DNA from: Bacteroidota bacterium
GTDB taxonomy: Bacteria; Bacteroidota; Ignavibacteria; Ignavibacteriales; Melioribacteraceae
NCBI GenBank assembly: GCA_021814855.1
Contig: JAKAHQ010000003.1
Span: 1 to 18,224, forward strand
DNA length: 18,224 bases
Reading direction: 5' to 3'
Shown here in pieces: positions 6,744 to 14,862 of this stretch. Each line of letters opens with the position of its first letter. Position 1 is the stretch's first letter. A model generated the notes under the pieces. It did not search any database. It had not been told where the DNA came from and saw only the letters and a list, made by a program, of their open reading frames with translations. The position numbers and the translations under genes were made by a program.

Positions 6744-9197
6744 ATGTATAGATCAATGTTCTTTGCTTCGGTATTTTTTTTATCATTCGTCACAAACGCA
6801 CAGCAAATAGTTTTAAAGGGAAAGGTGACAGATAAGGCAACATCGGCGGCACTCATTTATGCAAATATTAGAATACTCGAAACCACGGCGGGCACCACAT
6901 CGAATATGGAAGGCGCTTACGAGCTTAAATTGAAACCGGGTTCTTACAAGTTCAGCGCTTCTTATATCGGATACAAATCCGATACTATTTCAGTAAACTT
7001 AAAATCGAACAAGAATTTAAATTTTGAGCTGGAGCCGATTCCGGTACACATGTCGGAAATAACCGTTTTCCCCGGAGAGAATCCGGCACTCGCAATTATT
7101 AGAAAAGCAATCGAAGCAAAGCACCTCCGAAATGACGAGTTGAATTCTTATGAATTTATGGCTTACACAAAAGGATCGGTAAAAAGCACCAAAGACTTTT
7201 CGACAAGGAATAACAGCGTAGGTCTCTCTATCGATAAAAATGATACAGCTAAATTAAAAATTACCGGCATTATTGAAAATGTAAGCAAAAGCTTTTTTAA
7301 GAAACCGAATCATTACAAAGAGGAAATTATTGCGAGGAAGCAAAGCGCAAACACGCCGGCTTCTATAAATGTTTTAACCGGCGGCAGAGTAATTCAGAAT
7401 TTTTATACCGACGATATTCAATTTGTCGGGCGTCCGCTTATGAGTCCAATTGCCGATGAAGCCGTGGAATATTACGACTATTCGTTGAAAGACACGCTCG
7501 CGATGGATAAAAACAACGTCTTTAAAATTCACATTGAGCCGTTGAGAAAATCCGATCCGGGTTTTGTAGGCGATATTTTTATTGCTGATAATTCTTTTGC
7601 GCTTGTTAAGCTGGACTTAGGTCTTAACGACGCAGCTAACCCCGGGCATCTTTTTACTTCGATGCAGATTATTCAACAGTTTTCTCCTTTTGAATTGCCC
7701 GACCCGGGCAATAAATCCGTTTACATGCCCATCGACTACAGAATTTTTGCTTCCATTAATTTTCTCGGCATAGCAAGGTTCGGCTTCGAACTCAATACAA
7801 TCTTTCACGATTACAAAATAAACATCCCGATTGACGACGATTATTTTAACATGGCTATAGTCAAAGTACTTCCGGATGCGGATAAAAAAGATTCTACTTT
7901 TTGGAAGACAACTCAGACCATTCCTAATTCAATAGAAGAGACCCAGGCTTATAAAAGAATCGACAGTTTAGAATCGATACCGAGAACTTTTTGGGATGAT
8001 TTTTCATTTCTTTCTTCGTCGATAAGTCTTGGCGAAAATTATTCAATCACAGGCCCGTTAGGTCTATACTCATTCAACCGGGTGGAAGGGCACACATTAA
8101 ACTTTGGAGTGGATGCCTCCGACCTCAACGAAAAAAGATTAAACAGCAACGTTGATTTCTCGTATGGGTTTGCCGATAAAAAATTAAAAGCCGATTTTTC
8201 TGCGAGATACTATCTTGGAGATTATCGAACCGCCTCAATATCATTTAACGCCTTCAACAAAACAAACAGTTTGTTTGAGGAATCAATTAAGTACAACAAG
8301 CTGACTTCTACGTTCACAAACCTTTTGGGCAAGTATGATTTTAGAGATTATTATTACTCCAGTGGATTCGAATTTAAAATACTCGACGAGGTATTCCCGG
8401 TGCTTCGGCTGGGCGCAGGATATCTAAACAGGACAGATAACAACGGCTTAGTCAATACGGATTTTTCTTTCTTCAACAAGGATAAAGTTTATAACGACAA
8501 CAAACAGGTTTATGAATCAAGGATCAACGCGTTAACGGCCGAGTTCAGACTGGATTTTAGAAGTTATATAGAAGACGGATTTTTCAGAAGAAGAATGTCG
8601 CAAGGTAAATTTTTTGCAACAATCAATGGGGATGTTATTTGGAGTAATTCCGGAACTCTAAAAAGCGCCCTCGATTTTAGGATTTATAAGATAGACGTAT
8701 TCGGAGCTTTTCCCAATTACAAATCATCCAGAATGAATTTCACTCTGACAGGCGTTTATTCCGACGGAGCGGTTCCCTATCAGATGATGTATGCATTGCC
8801 CGGCAATATAGAAAGTGTAAGTCAGACTTTTACAATGAGAACACTCCGAACCGGCGAAGTATTTGGCGATAGAGCCGCGGTCTTATCGATCCAGCAAAAT
8901 TTCAACGACGATCTTTTCAGATTATTCGGGTTAACTTTTTTGAGCGATCTTCAGTTAATGCTTTCGGCGCATTTTAACGCGGCCCTTATCGAAATATCTC
9001 CGGTAAGCAAAACTATTTTACCAGGTCAGTTAAATAATCCTGCCGTAAATACGCTCAGGGAATTCAAGCATCCGTTTTATGAGCTCGGTTTTGGAATCGG
9101 GCACCCGTTATTTCCGCTGCGATTCGAATTTACCTGGAAGCTTAATTACTTCGGTACAAATAATTTTGTATTCGGAATTAACAGCGCCATACTGTAA
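6744..9197 (+). CDS. DUF5686 family outer-membrane protein with carboxypeptidase-regulatory-like domain
   Basis: The 817-residue protein has a signal peptide (about 1-19, VTNAQQ at the cleavage region). Next comes a carboxypeptidase regulatory-like beta-sandwich (22-100), recognisable by LKGKVTDKATSAALIYANI and SYIGYKSD. Then comes the linker GENPALAIIRKAIEAK (111-126), which is the hallmark of DUF5686. The rest, about 700 residues, is rich in alternating aromatic/polar strands and ends in a typical outer-membrane barrel terminus. These proteins are common in Bacteroidota and relatives and are thought to be barrel proteins of the outer membrane; substrate and function are not known. There is no TonB-dependent plug domain. 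It stands alone between two oppositely oriented genes. The ribosome binding site is weak (GGAAT, 7 nt), and ATG at codon 5 is an alternative. Confidence 0.85.
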   Translation: MYRSMFFASVFFLSFVTNAQQIVLKGKVTDKATSAALIYANIRILETTAGTTSNMEGAYELKLKPGSYKFSASYIGYKSDTISVNLKSNKNLNFELEPIPVHMSEITVFPGENPALAIIRKAIEAKHLRNDELNSYEFMAYTKGSVKSTKDFSTRNNSVGLSIDKNDTAKLKITGIIENVSKSFFKKPNHYKEEIIARKQSANTPASINVLTGGRVIQNFYTDDIQFVGRPLMSPIADEAVEYYDYSLKDTLAMDKNNVFKIHIEPLRKSDPGFVGDIFIADNSFALVKLDLGLNDAANPGHLFTSMQIIQQFSPFELPDPGNKSVYMPIDYRIFASINFLGIARFGFELNTIFHDYKINIPIDDDYFNMAIVKVLPDADKKDSTFWKTTQTIPNSIEETQAYKRIDSLESIPRTFWDDFSFLSSSISLGENYSITGPLGLYSFNRVEGHTLNFGVDASDLNEKRLNSNVDFSYGFADKKLKADFSARYYLGDYRTASISFNAFNKTNSLFEESIKYNKLTSTFTNLLGKYDFRDYYYSSGFEFKILDEVFPVLRLGAGYLNRTDNNGLVNTDFSFFNKDKVYNDNKQVYESRINALTAEFRLDFRSYIEDGFFRRRMSQGKFFATINGDVIWSNSGTLKSALDFRIYKIDVFGAFPNYKSSRMNFTLTGVYSDGAVPYQMMYALPGNIESVSQTFTMRTLRTGEVFGDRAAVLSIQQNFNDDLFRLFGLTFLSDLQLMLSAHFNAALIEISPVSKTILPGQLNNPAVNTLREFKHPFYELGFGIGHPLFPLRFEFTWKLNYFGTNNFVFGINSAIL

Positions 9198-9257
9198 CCG
9201 CTGAGGCAGTTAAACCACAAGCAAAGTGCTACCGATTTAATGCTATTGCAGTGACAG

Positions 9258-10850
9258 TTAACTTTTAAACCGGATTACAAAGTTTGTACCCTTGTTTTTT
9301 TCGCTGTATACATTAATGGCCGCGCCGTTCAGTTCGCAATGTCTTTCCACTACCGCCAGACCAAGACCGGTGCCCTCGAATATTCGCGAGTAGCTAAGAT
9401 CTTCCTGAGAAAACGCCTTAAACAAAAGCGGCAGATATTCCTGTTTGATTCCAATACCGGTATCGGAAATTTCGGCGGTTATTCTCTTATCCTCGTCGCG
9501 GAATAATTTCATAATCACGCTGCCGCCCGGCAAAGTATATTTAATAGCGTTATCGGTTAACTGGTTGAAAATCTGGTAAACGCCGTGTTTGTCTCCTATA
9601 ATTGTAGCGTGCTCAAGTTCATTAACCAAAGAGAAGCTTATGTCTTTATCGAAAGCTTCATTTTGGAAATTACGGTAGACTTCCAAAAAAATATCGTTGA
9701 CCAGGTCGATCTCTGACACATTAAAATCGTAGGAGCCGGTCCGCAGTTCGGCCATTTCGAGCAGAAGGCCGATTGTTCTTTGAATTCGCTTCCCCTCCTT
9801 TTCGATGATTTTAATATTGTCATTTAATTCATCCGGCGAGAGACGCGAATAATCCGTTTTCAATATTCGCGCAAAATTTAGTATGACATTTAACGGCGTT
9901 CTTATTTCGTGTGATATCATCGCAAGGAATTCGGTTTTAAGCTCTTCGGTTTTTCTTCTTTCAAAAGAAAGCTCAAGGGCGGTTTCCTCCGCTTCTTTTT
10001 TCTCGGTAATATCGTCCGCAATTCCTTCATAGTAAGTAAACGAGCCGTCGGGATTCTCAACTGCAGTTGCAGTTTCGCGCAGATACAAAAGAGTTCCGTC
10101 TTTTCGGATCCACTCGGATTCAAAATCCTTAACAAAACCATTCTTCAGCATGGAGGATTTGAAGTTCATTCTTTTTTCAACGTTGATTATACAGTAGTCT
10201 TCAAAGTTAAGCTGGTCAAATTCCTCAATTGAATTATAACCTAGAAGGTTAAGCATGTAATCGTTAATCCTCTTTATCCTGCCGTCAAAATAAATTTGGT
10301 AATAGCCAATGGAAGCGTTGTCGAAGATCTTGTAGATATAATCGCCCGACTTAAAAATTATTTGATCGCGCGGTTTCACACTTACCGATTCCTTGTTGCA
10401 TGCGTACCTTCCAAGGTACTTATCGTCCTCGTTGTAAACAGGTTCGCACATATGAGTAATCCAGCGCACACCCCCGTTTTTGGTAATAATCCGAAATTCT
10501 TCCATGCAAAGACTATTTCCCTCATACTCGGTTCTAAAATGATTTTCGAGGCGAGGATAATCGTGAGGGTGAATTATTCTTTTCCAGAAATCCATTTCGT
10601 TTTGCATTTCGTCGCAATCGTAACCTGTAAGATATTTGCACGAGGGGGAAACGAAACTAATTTCGTTATTTGGATCGATCCAGTAAATCCAATCCGGAGA
10701 AAAATACGCTATGATTTTAAAGAGTTTATCCTCGCGAAGAACTGCTTTGCGAACAGCTTTCCTATCGGATAGACTAGTACCCTTGAACTCGGCTTGTTCA
10801 TATTCAAATGCAGATAGTTCTACATTTCTTTTTCGAATTGTATTTGCCAT
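9258..10850 (-). CDS. Soluble double-PAS sensor histidine kinase
   Basis: The 530-residue kinase has no membrane segment, so it senses a cytoplasmic or membrane-permeant signal. Domains in order: PAS 1 (about 44-155), PAS 2 with PAC motif (170-284, ending GIADDITEKKEAEE), a coiled linker, HisKA with phospho-acceptor H314 in SHEIRTP, and HATPase_c with N box N434, G1 box DTGIGI (463-468) and G2 box GTGLGL (493-498). All residues needed for autophosphorylation are present. It has no receiver domain and no response regulator directly downstream; the closest one is the LytTR regulator gene upstream, 199 nt away on the same strand. The ribosome binding site AAAGGGG lies before the ATG. The leader contains the 10912-10974 inverted repeat. 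Confidence 0.92.
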   Translation of the reverse strand: MANTIRKRNVELSAFEYEQAEFKGTSLSDRKAVRKAVLREDKLFKIIAYFSPDWIYWIDPNNEISFVSPSCKYLTGYDCDEMQNEMDFWKRIIHPHDYPRLENHFRTEYEGNSLCMEEFRIITKNGGVRWITHMCEPVYNEDDKYLGRYACNKESVSVKPRDQIIFKSGDYIYKIFDNASIGYYQIYFDGRIKRINDYMLNLLGYNSIEEFDQLNFEDYCIINVEKRMNFKSSMLKNGFVKDFESEWIRKDGTLLYLRETATAVENPDGSFTYYEGIADDITEKKEAEETALELSFERRKTEELKTEFLAMISHEIRTPLNVILNFARILKTDYSRLSPDELNDNIKIIEKEGKRIQRTIGLLLEMAELRTGSYDFNVSEIDLVNDIFLEVYRNFQNEAFDKDISFSLVNELEHATIIGDKHGVYQIFNQLTDNAIKYTLPGGSVIMKLFRDEDKRITAEISDTGIGIKQEYLPLLFKAFSQEDLSYSRIFEGTGLGLAVVERHCELNGAAINVYSEKNKGTNFVIRFKS

Positions 10851-10911
10851 AATAAAGCCCCTTTCTATGACAGTTATTTATTTATACTATAGAGGAATAT
10901 TTAAAATAGGA

Positions 10912-10974
10912 GAGTGGAATTGAAAAACTTTATCTTTCCCTCCCAGCCAAGAAGGACTATTTTCAATTCCACTC
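10912..10974. repeat. Perfect 15-bp inverted repeat with 33-nt spacer
   Basis: GAGTGGAATTGAAAA (10912-10926) is repeated in exact reverse complement as TTTTCAATTCCACTC (10960-10974). The spacer holds CCCTCCC and AAGAAGG, which on the - strand can form a further short CCTTC/GGAGG stem with a 7-nt loop. No T-run follows either arm, so it is a poor terminator. It lies in the gap between the LytTR regulator and the PAS kinase, downstream of a promoter candidate, and would form a strong hairpin in the kinase mRNA leader. A small palindromic mobile repeat is an equally fair reading. Confidence 0.85.
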
Positions 10975-11022
10975 AAGAGGGTGCATCGCGAACATACGGC
11001 GTATTTTGATTGTATTATACGT

Positions 11023-11054
11023 CAAAGATACGAGCGATAAAATATTGCGACCAA
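11023..11054 (-). promoter_or_regulatory. Putative Bacteroidota-type promoter for the PAS kinase gene
   Basis: On the - strand TTG (11054-11052) is followed after 21 nt by TATCTTTG (11030-11023), an exact TAnnTTTG. The start would be near 11015, giving a leader of about 165 nt that contains the inverted repeat. This suggests the PAS kinase can be transcribed apart from the upstream genes. Confidence 0.5.
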
Positions 11055-11066
11055 CGATTAACCGGT

Positions 11067-11867
11067 CTAATTAGAGAGTTTTTTTATCTTGCTGCTTAGC
11101 CGTTGACTTGCCTCCAACTCTTCGTTGAAAGCTTTTACAATTATTCTATAGCGGTTGCTGCTTATCGGCTCCACCTTTTCAACATAATCAACATTGATTA
11201 GCGTTTGACGGTGAATTCTGACAAACTTCTCGTTTGGAAGTTTGTCTTCCCAGTATTTCATCGACTTCCGCAGAAAGAATCTTTTATTATCGGCTAAGAA
11301 CAGCTGAGTGTAATCTTTAAGACTTTTAATTACAATGATTGAACTGACGAGGTAAAATCCCGGATTTTTTTTATCGCTGATAAAGATATGATCGTTATAA
11401 CTTAGTGCCGTACCGCTGGGTGTCGGCTGAAAATCCGGCATATTATTTTTAGATTTTTCTAGAATTTCTTTTTTGTCTTCGTTTCTCTCAAAAAATTTAG
11501 CACGTTTTTTAACCTGGGTATTAATTGCCCCTATTAGCTCTTCGTGGGCAAATGGTTTTGTAATATAATCGTCGGCGCCTAAAATCATTCCGCGTCGTAA
11601 ATCCTCCCGCAATGTTTTTGCCGTTAGGAAAATAAAAATGGGCATTAACTTTTCTTCCAGCTTCTTAATTTCCGTAAGCAGTTTGTAACCGCTGATATCG
11701 GGCAGCATAATATCGCAAATAACAATATCCGGATCGAATTCCATAATCGAGCTCAGTCCATTCTTACCGTTATAGGCAGCTTGTACTTCATAGCCGTTCT
11801 CTTTCAAAAGTAAAACAATATTTTCGGCCAGATCGATGTTGTCCTCAATTACAAGTATTTTTTTCAT
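11067..11867 (-). CDS. LytTR-type response regulator (REC-LytTR)
   Basis: The 266-residue protein has an N-terminal receiver domain (1-120) with acidic pair E8-D9, phospho-acceptor D52 in CDIMLPD, T82 and K104 in TKPF. After a charged linker comes a LytTR DNA-binding domain (about 150-266), recognisable by LKDYTQLFL, FFLRKSMKYWEDKL, FVRIHRQTLINVDYVEKV. LytTR regulators bind direct repeats in promoters and often control cell-surface or transport genes. The ATG at 11867 (MKKILVIED) is chosen as a typical receiver start; an in-frame GTG at 11873 would add two residues. Depending on which start is used, it begins 1 or 7 nt after the kinase stop, so both are made from one mRNA and the kinase is its likely partner. 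Confidence 0.92.
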   Translation of the reverse strand: MKKILVIEDNIDLAENIVLLLKENGYEVQAAYNGKNGLSSIMEFDPDIVICDIMLPDISGYKLLTEIKKLEEKLMPIFIFLTAKTLREDLRRGMILGADDYITKPFAHEELIGAINTQVKKRAKFFERNEDKKEILEKSKNNMPDFQPTPSGTALSYNDHIFISDKKNPGFYLVSSIIVIKSLKDYTQLFLADNKRFFLRKSMKYWEDKLPNEKFVRIHRQTLINVDYVEKVEPISSNRYRIIVKAFNEELEASQRLSSKIKKLSN

Positions 11868-11874
11868 TGTCACA

Positions 11875-12699
11875 TCAATATTTAATTGGGATTAAGATTT
11901 TAAATTCGGTCCCCTTATTTAGTTCGCTTATACACCCGATTTTTGCTCTATGAATTTTTCCTAAATTTTTTACGATTGACAGTCCCAGTCCCACGCCGGG
12001 TACTTGTGCAGCATTTTTTCCTCTAAAGAACGGTTGAAACAGTTTTTTCAAATCGGATTTGCCGATTCCCACTCCCTCATCCCTTACGGAAAATTCAATA
12101 TACCTCTTTGCATTTCGAACGGACAGTCTTACTTCTCCGCCGTTAGGAGAAAATTTTATAGCGTTATGTATAAGATTAGTAAGAATTTGTTTTAAAATAA
12201 ACTCATCGCAATAAATTGTTGTAAGATTAGGATCGATATGGCTGTTAATAAAATGAGTGTCTCCGATGTGGATAACAGCTTCTTCCAATAAATCGCTTAT
12301 GAATTTTCTAATATCGGTTTTCCGTATACGGGGTTTCTGCTTTGAAGGATCATATTTGTAAATGGCGGTAATTTTGTCCACCGTTTCGGTTAGGTAATCC
12401 GACGATCTTTTTAACTTCTCCAAAATTTCTTGCTGGCGGAATGTATTTCCTTTTTGGATATAAAGCTCAAGCAGGTCGATGGAGCTGCGTATTGTTGAAA
12501 GAGGCGTACGCAGCTGGTGCGATGTAGCTGTAATAAATTCGGATTGCATACGCTTAAACTTTCGCTCATGCAAACCGGCCTTCTCCCTCTCCTTTAGTAG
12601 GGATATCTTGGAAGATTTACTTTTTGATTCGGTGAATTTCTTATTCACAAGTTTTTTTACTCCGCTCGCAGATATTTTTGTTAATATTTTCTTTCGCAC
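11875..12699 (-). CDS. Short histidine kinase without sensor domain
   Basis: The 274-residue kinase consists almost only of a kinase core: HisKA with H61 in SHQLRTP, N box N179 (LIHNAIKF), G1 box DEGVGIG (207-213) and G2 box GVGLGL (235-240). The first 50 residues are strikingly basic and helical (many Lys/Arg), with no PAS, GAF, HAMP or membrane segment. Signal input must therefore come from another protein or from the basic segment itself. The start is GTG at 12699; no in-frame start exists between it and the stop at 12712. It begins 12 nt after the DUF1684 stop and ends 7 nt before the regulator ATG (1 nt before an alternative GTG), so the three genes form an operon. Confidence 0.88.
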   Translation of the reverse strand: MRKKILTKISASGVKKLVNKKFTESKSKSSKISLLKEREKAGLHERKFKRMQSEFITATSHQLRTPLSTIRSSIDLLELYIQKGNTFRQQEILEKLKRSSDYLTETVDKITAIYKYDPSKQKPRIRKTDIRKFISDLLEEAVIHIGDTHFINSHIDPNLTTIYCDEFILKQILTNLIHNAIKFSPNGGEVRLSVRNAKRYIEFSVRDEGVGIGKSDLKKLFQPFFRGKNAAQVPGVGLGLSIVKNLGKIHRAKIGCISELNKGTEFKILIPIKY

Positions 12700-12711
12700 C
12701 TTAAATATCTT

Positions 12712-13623
12712 TTACTCTTCGCCATGACCGTATTTCTTTTCGCCGGCTGTGACTTCCATCATAAGATGGTTTTGCTTTGGGGGCAGCGGGCACGTTGCAA
12801 ATTTAGTAAAACTGCACGGGGGATTATATGCCTTGTTAAAATCCACGAACAATTTTCCTGTCGAGTCGGGCTTATCGGCATAAAGAAATCTTCCCGCGCC
12901 ATATGTTTCTTTTCCGCTTGTCTTATCCGCAAAAATTATAAAGTATTTATTGCCTTCTTCCAGCGGATCGATTTTACAAGTAACGCCGTCCTTAACAAAC
13001 ACTATAGCATTTTTTACCAAGGCAGTATCAACCATACCAAGAATATTCGGGACAAGAATTTTTTTAGCCGGATTATACGGTTCCAAGTGAGCTTCGATTC
13101 TCCAGTCGGAATTAATCGGGTAAGTATCAATATCATCGAAAGATTTTAGCAACGGGCTGTCTAGATCGCGCAGTCTTACTCCGTACTTATCCCCTCGTTT
13201 AATAATAAACCAGCGAAGAGAACCGTATTGAAGAACCGTGGGATTATCCTGAGTGTCGTTTTTCAATTTCAGTTCCGAAACATTTTTACCGTTGCACGTA
13301 ACATCGACACCGTTTTCTATTTTTACCGTGACTATAGAATCCGATAAATTAAAGACGCCAATTAAACCGGGGGCTTTACCTTCCGGAAAAATTACGTCAT
13401 TGGTTTTATCGGTTCCAAATTTATTTTCTCCGCGCTTCAGCCAGTACAATCCGGCAAGGTTAAGCCAGCCGTTTTCCTTTTTCAAGTTCTCAATTCTTTT
13501 ACGATGCCAATAGTTAATTTCTTTTATATATGCGGGAGATCCTTTTTCTTCATATGTCTTTGAACATGAAAAAAAGATTTGCGCGGCCAGCAGTGTTATG
13601 AAAAAAAGAAGCGCTTTCTTCAT
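12712..13623 (-). CDS. DUF1684 family lipoprotein
   Basis: This protein (303 residues from the preferred ATG) has a lipoprotein signal: basic start MKKALL, hydrophobic helix, and FFSC with the cysteine as lipid anchor. The mature part is a DUF1684 domain, recognised from GWLNLAGLYWLKRGEN, the GSLRWFIIKRGDKYGVRLRD region and especially the C-terminal signature DFNKAYNPPCSFTKFATCP with LPPKQN. The family is common in bacteria and archaea, and its function is unknown. The two cysteines of the signature (CSFTKFATC) are conserved as I recall the family and could form a disulfide or bind metal. Two ATGs are possible (13629 and 13623); the AAAGG site is 8 nt from the second but only 2 nt from the first, so the second is preferred. 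It leads the kinase/regulator operon and may report the cell-envelope state to it; that is inference. Confidence 0.85.
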   Translation of the reverse strand: MKKALLFFITLLAAQIFFSCSKTYEEKGSPAYIKEINYWHRKRIENLKKENGWLNLAGLYWLKRGENKFGTDKTNDVIFPEGKAPGLIGVFNLSDSIVTVKIENGVDVTCNGKNVSELKLKNDTQDNPTVLQYGSLRWFIIKRGDKYGVRLRDLDSPLLKSFDDIDTYPINSDWRIEAHLEPYNPAKKILVPNILGMVDTALVKNAIVFVKDGVTCKIDPLEEGNKYFIIFADKTSGKETYGAGRFLYADKPDSTGKLFVDFNKAYNPPCSFTKFATCPLPPKQNHLMMEVTAGEKKYGHGEE

Positions 13624-13678
13624 TGTCATAGCCTTTCAAATTATTACAATTGAACTTAATCATTATTAATCGTTGTTT

Positions 13679-13707
13679 CAAAAATAAGTTTAATTGCCGT
13701 TTTCAAA
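13679..13707 (-). promoter_or_regulatory. Possible promoter for the DUF1684/two-component operon
   Basis: On the - strand TTTG (13707-13704), 17 nt, TATTTTTG (13686-13679). The -7 element is an exact TAnnTTTG, but the spacing is 2-3 nt shorter than usual. The start would be about 45 nt before the DUF1684 ATG. In the same gap TTAATC occurs twice (13656, 13666), one helical turn apart, a possible regulator site. Confidence 0.35.
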
Positions 13708-13724
13708 TACCCGAATGGAAAATT

Positions 13725-14648
13725 ATGAATCAAAAAACAAACGACCCCGGACTCGGTGAAAAATATTTAATCAATGCAACCAGGTTGATTAACCGCGACG
13801 GCTCATTCAACATAAAACGTTACGGAGCCGGTTTTCATCACAAAGACCTTTACCAGTTTTTAATAAATCTCACCTGGCCTAAATTTCTAACTGCAATTTT
13901 TACGTTTTATTTTATTTTCAATTTGATCTTTGCCGGAATATATATTCTAATCGGGACCAATTCGCTCGTCGGGGTTCATCACGAAAACAACATCGATTCT
14001 TTTACCGACACTTTCTTTTTCAGCATTCAAACATTTACAACCGTGGGTTACGGGCATATTGTGCCGGCAGGAATCGTTTCAAATTTAGCGGCTGCTATTG
14101 AAGCAATGACCGGATTACTTTCATTCGCTATTATCACAGGTCTTTTGTACGGAAGGTTTTCAAAACCTTCGGCAAGAATTCTTTTCAGCAATAACATTCT
14201 TGTAACCCGAACCGATTCCGGCAACGCGCTTATGTTCCGAATTGCAAATCAACGGAACACAAATCTTATGGAACTGGAAGCGAAAGTTTTATTTTCCTAT
14301 ATCGAAGGCGAATCCGGCTCGCAGTTAAGAAAATACAGCGATCTCAAACTCGAACGTTCGAGCGTATATTTTTTCCCCCTCAATTGGACTTTAGTGCACC
14401 CGATTGACGAGCAAAGTTTTCTTTACGGTAAAACTGCCGCGGAGCTTGAAAAAATGCGCGCGGAACTCTTGATACTCGTAAAAGGGTTCGATGATACCTT
14501 CAGCCAGGTTGTGCATTCCCGTTATTCATATAAGTACGATGAGATTATCTGGGGAGCAAAATTTGTGAGGCCGTATTCAACAGATGAAGCCGGCATTGTC
14601 AATTTTGATTTACGGGATATTCATAAGTACGAAACTTCCGCTATGTAA
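13725..14648 (+). CDS. KirBac-type inward rectifier potassium channel
   Basis: The 307-residue protein has the complete plan of prokaryotic Kir channels: N-terminal segment with NRDGSFNIKRYG (23-34), an interfacial slide helix (DLYQFLINLTW, 41-51), TM1 (53-76), pore helix and selectivity filter TVGYG (106-110), TM2 (117-145), then the cytoplasmic immunoglobulin-like domain (146-300) with VHPIDEQSFLYG and YDEIIWGAKFV. It forms tetramers that conduct K+ across the inner membrane. The start at 13725 (MNQKTND) is preferred. The frame is open upstream to a TTG at 13650, but those 25 residues do not fit the family and there is no ribosome binding site. It is divergent from the DUF1684 operon. Sharing that regulatory gap could link channel level to the two-component system. 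Confidence 0.93.
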   Translation: MNQKTNDPGLGEKYLINATRLINRDGSFNIKRYGAGFHHKDLYQFLINLTWPKFLTAIFTFYFIFNLIFAGIYILIGTNSLVGVHHENNIDSFTDTFFFSIQTFTTVGYGHIVPAGIVSNLAAAIEAMTGLLSFAIITGLLYGRFSKPSARILFSNNILVTRTDSGNALMFRIANQRNTNLMELEAKVLFSYIEGESGSQLRKYSDLKLERSSVYFFPLNWTLVHPIDEQSFLYGKTAAELEKMRAELLILVKGFDDTFSQVVHSRYSYKYDEIIWGAKFVRPYSTDEAGIVNFDLRDIHKYETSAM

Positions 14649-14790
14649 TTATCAAGTTTATCTTTTGTTTTCGCACTCAAAATGTTTTTTGCTTGCATCA
14701 ATCTTTCAGTCCTCATTGGATAAATTTCCATTGTTGTAGAACTTTAAATGCAAATTATGATAATTGGAACCCTCGAAATTTAGGAGACCT

Positions 14791-14798
14791 TAATTTTG
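14791..14798 (+). promoter_or_regulatory. Possible -7 element for the triple-PAS kinase gene
   Basis: TAATTTTG matches TAnnTTTG exactly and lies 64 nt before the kinase ATG. The nearest upstream TTG (14764) is 24 nt away, longer than usual. The remaining part of the 214-nt gap 14649-14862 shows no strong terminator after the channel gene. Confidence 0.35.
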
Positions 14799-14862
14799 TT
14801 AAGAGAAATTATTATATTTAAATGAAAATAGAATCGTTCAATAGAAAATCCTTTGGGGCATA

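Noticed and set aside
9198..9257. Possible terminator between the DUF5686 gene and the PAS kinase gene
   Set aside because: Only scattered short repeats (CAGTTAA twice) are present; no stem with a T-run could be found on either strand.
10296..10772. Open frame of 158 codons on the + strand
   Set aside because: It lies wholly opposite the PAS kinase gene, has no domain pattern and no ribosome binding site; it is a shadow of the coding strand.
10912..10974. Inverted repeat as the ends of an insertion sequence
   Set aside because: The spacer of 33 nt is far too short for a transposase and no flanking target duplication is seen (the bases just outside the arms differ from a direct repeat).
12724..13149. 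Open frame of 141 codons on the + strand
   Set aside because: It is antisense to the DUF1684 gene, whose family motifs are clear, and its own translation is low-complexity without any recognisable motif.
13650..13724. N-terminal extension of the KirBac channel from a TTG codon
   Set aside because: The 25 extra residues are basic/Asn-rich, do not fit the family and lie over the control region of the divergent operon; ATG at 13725 is better.
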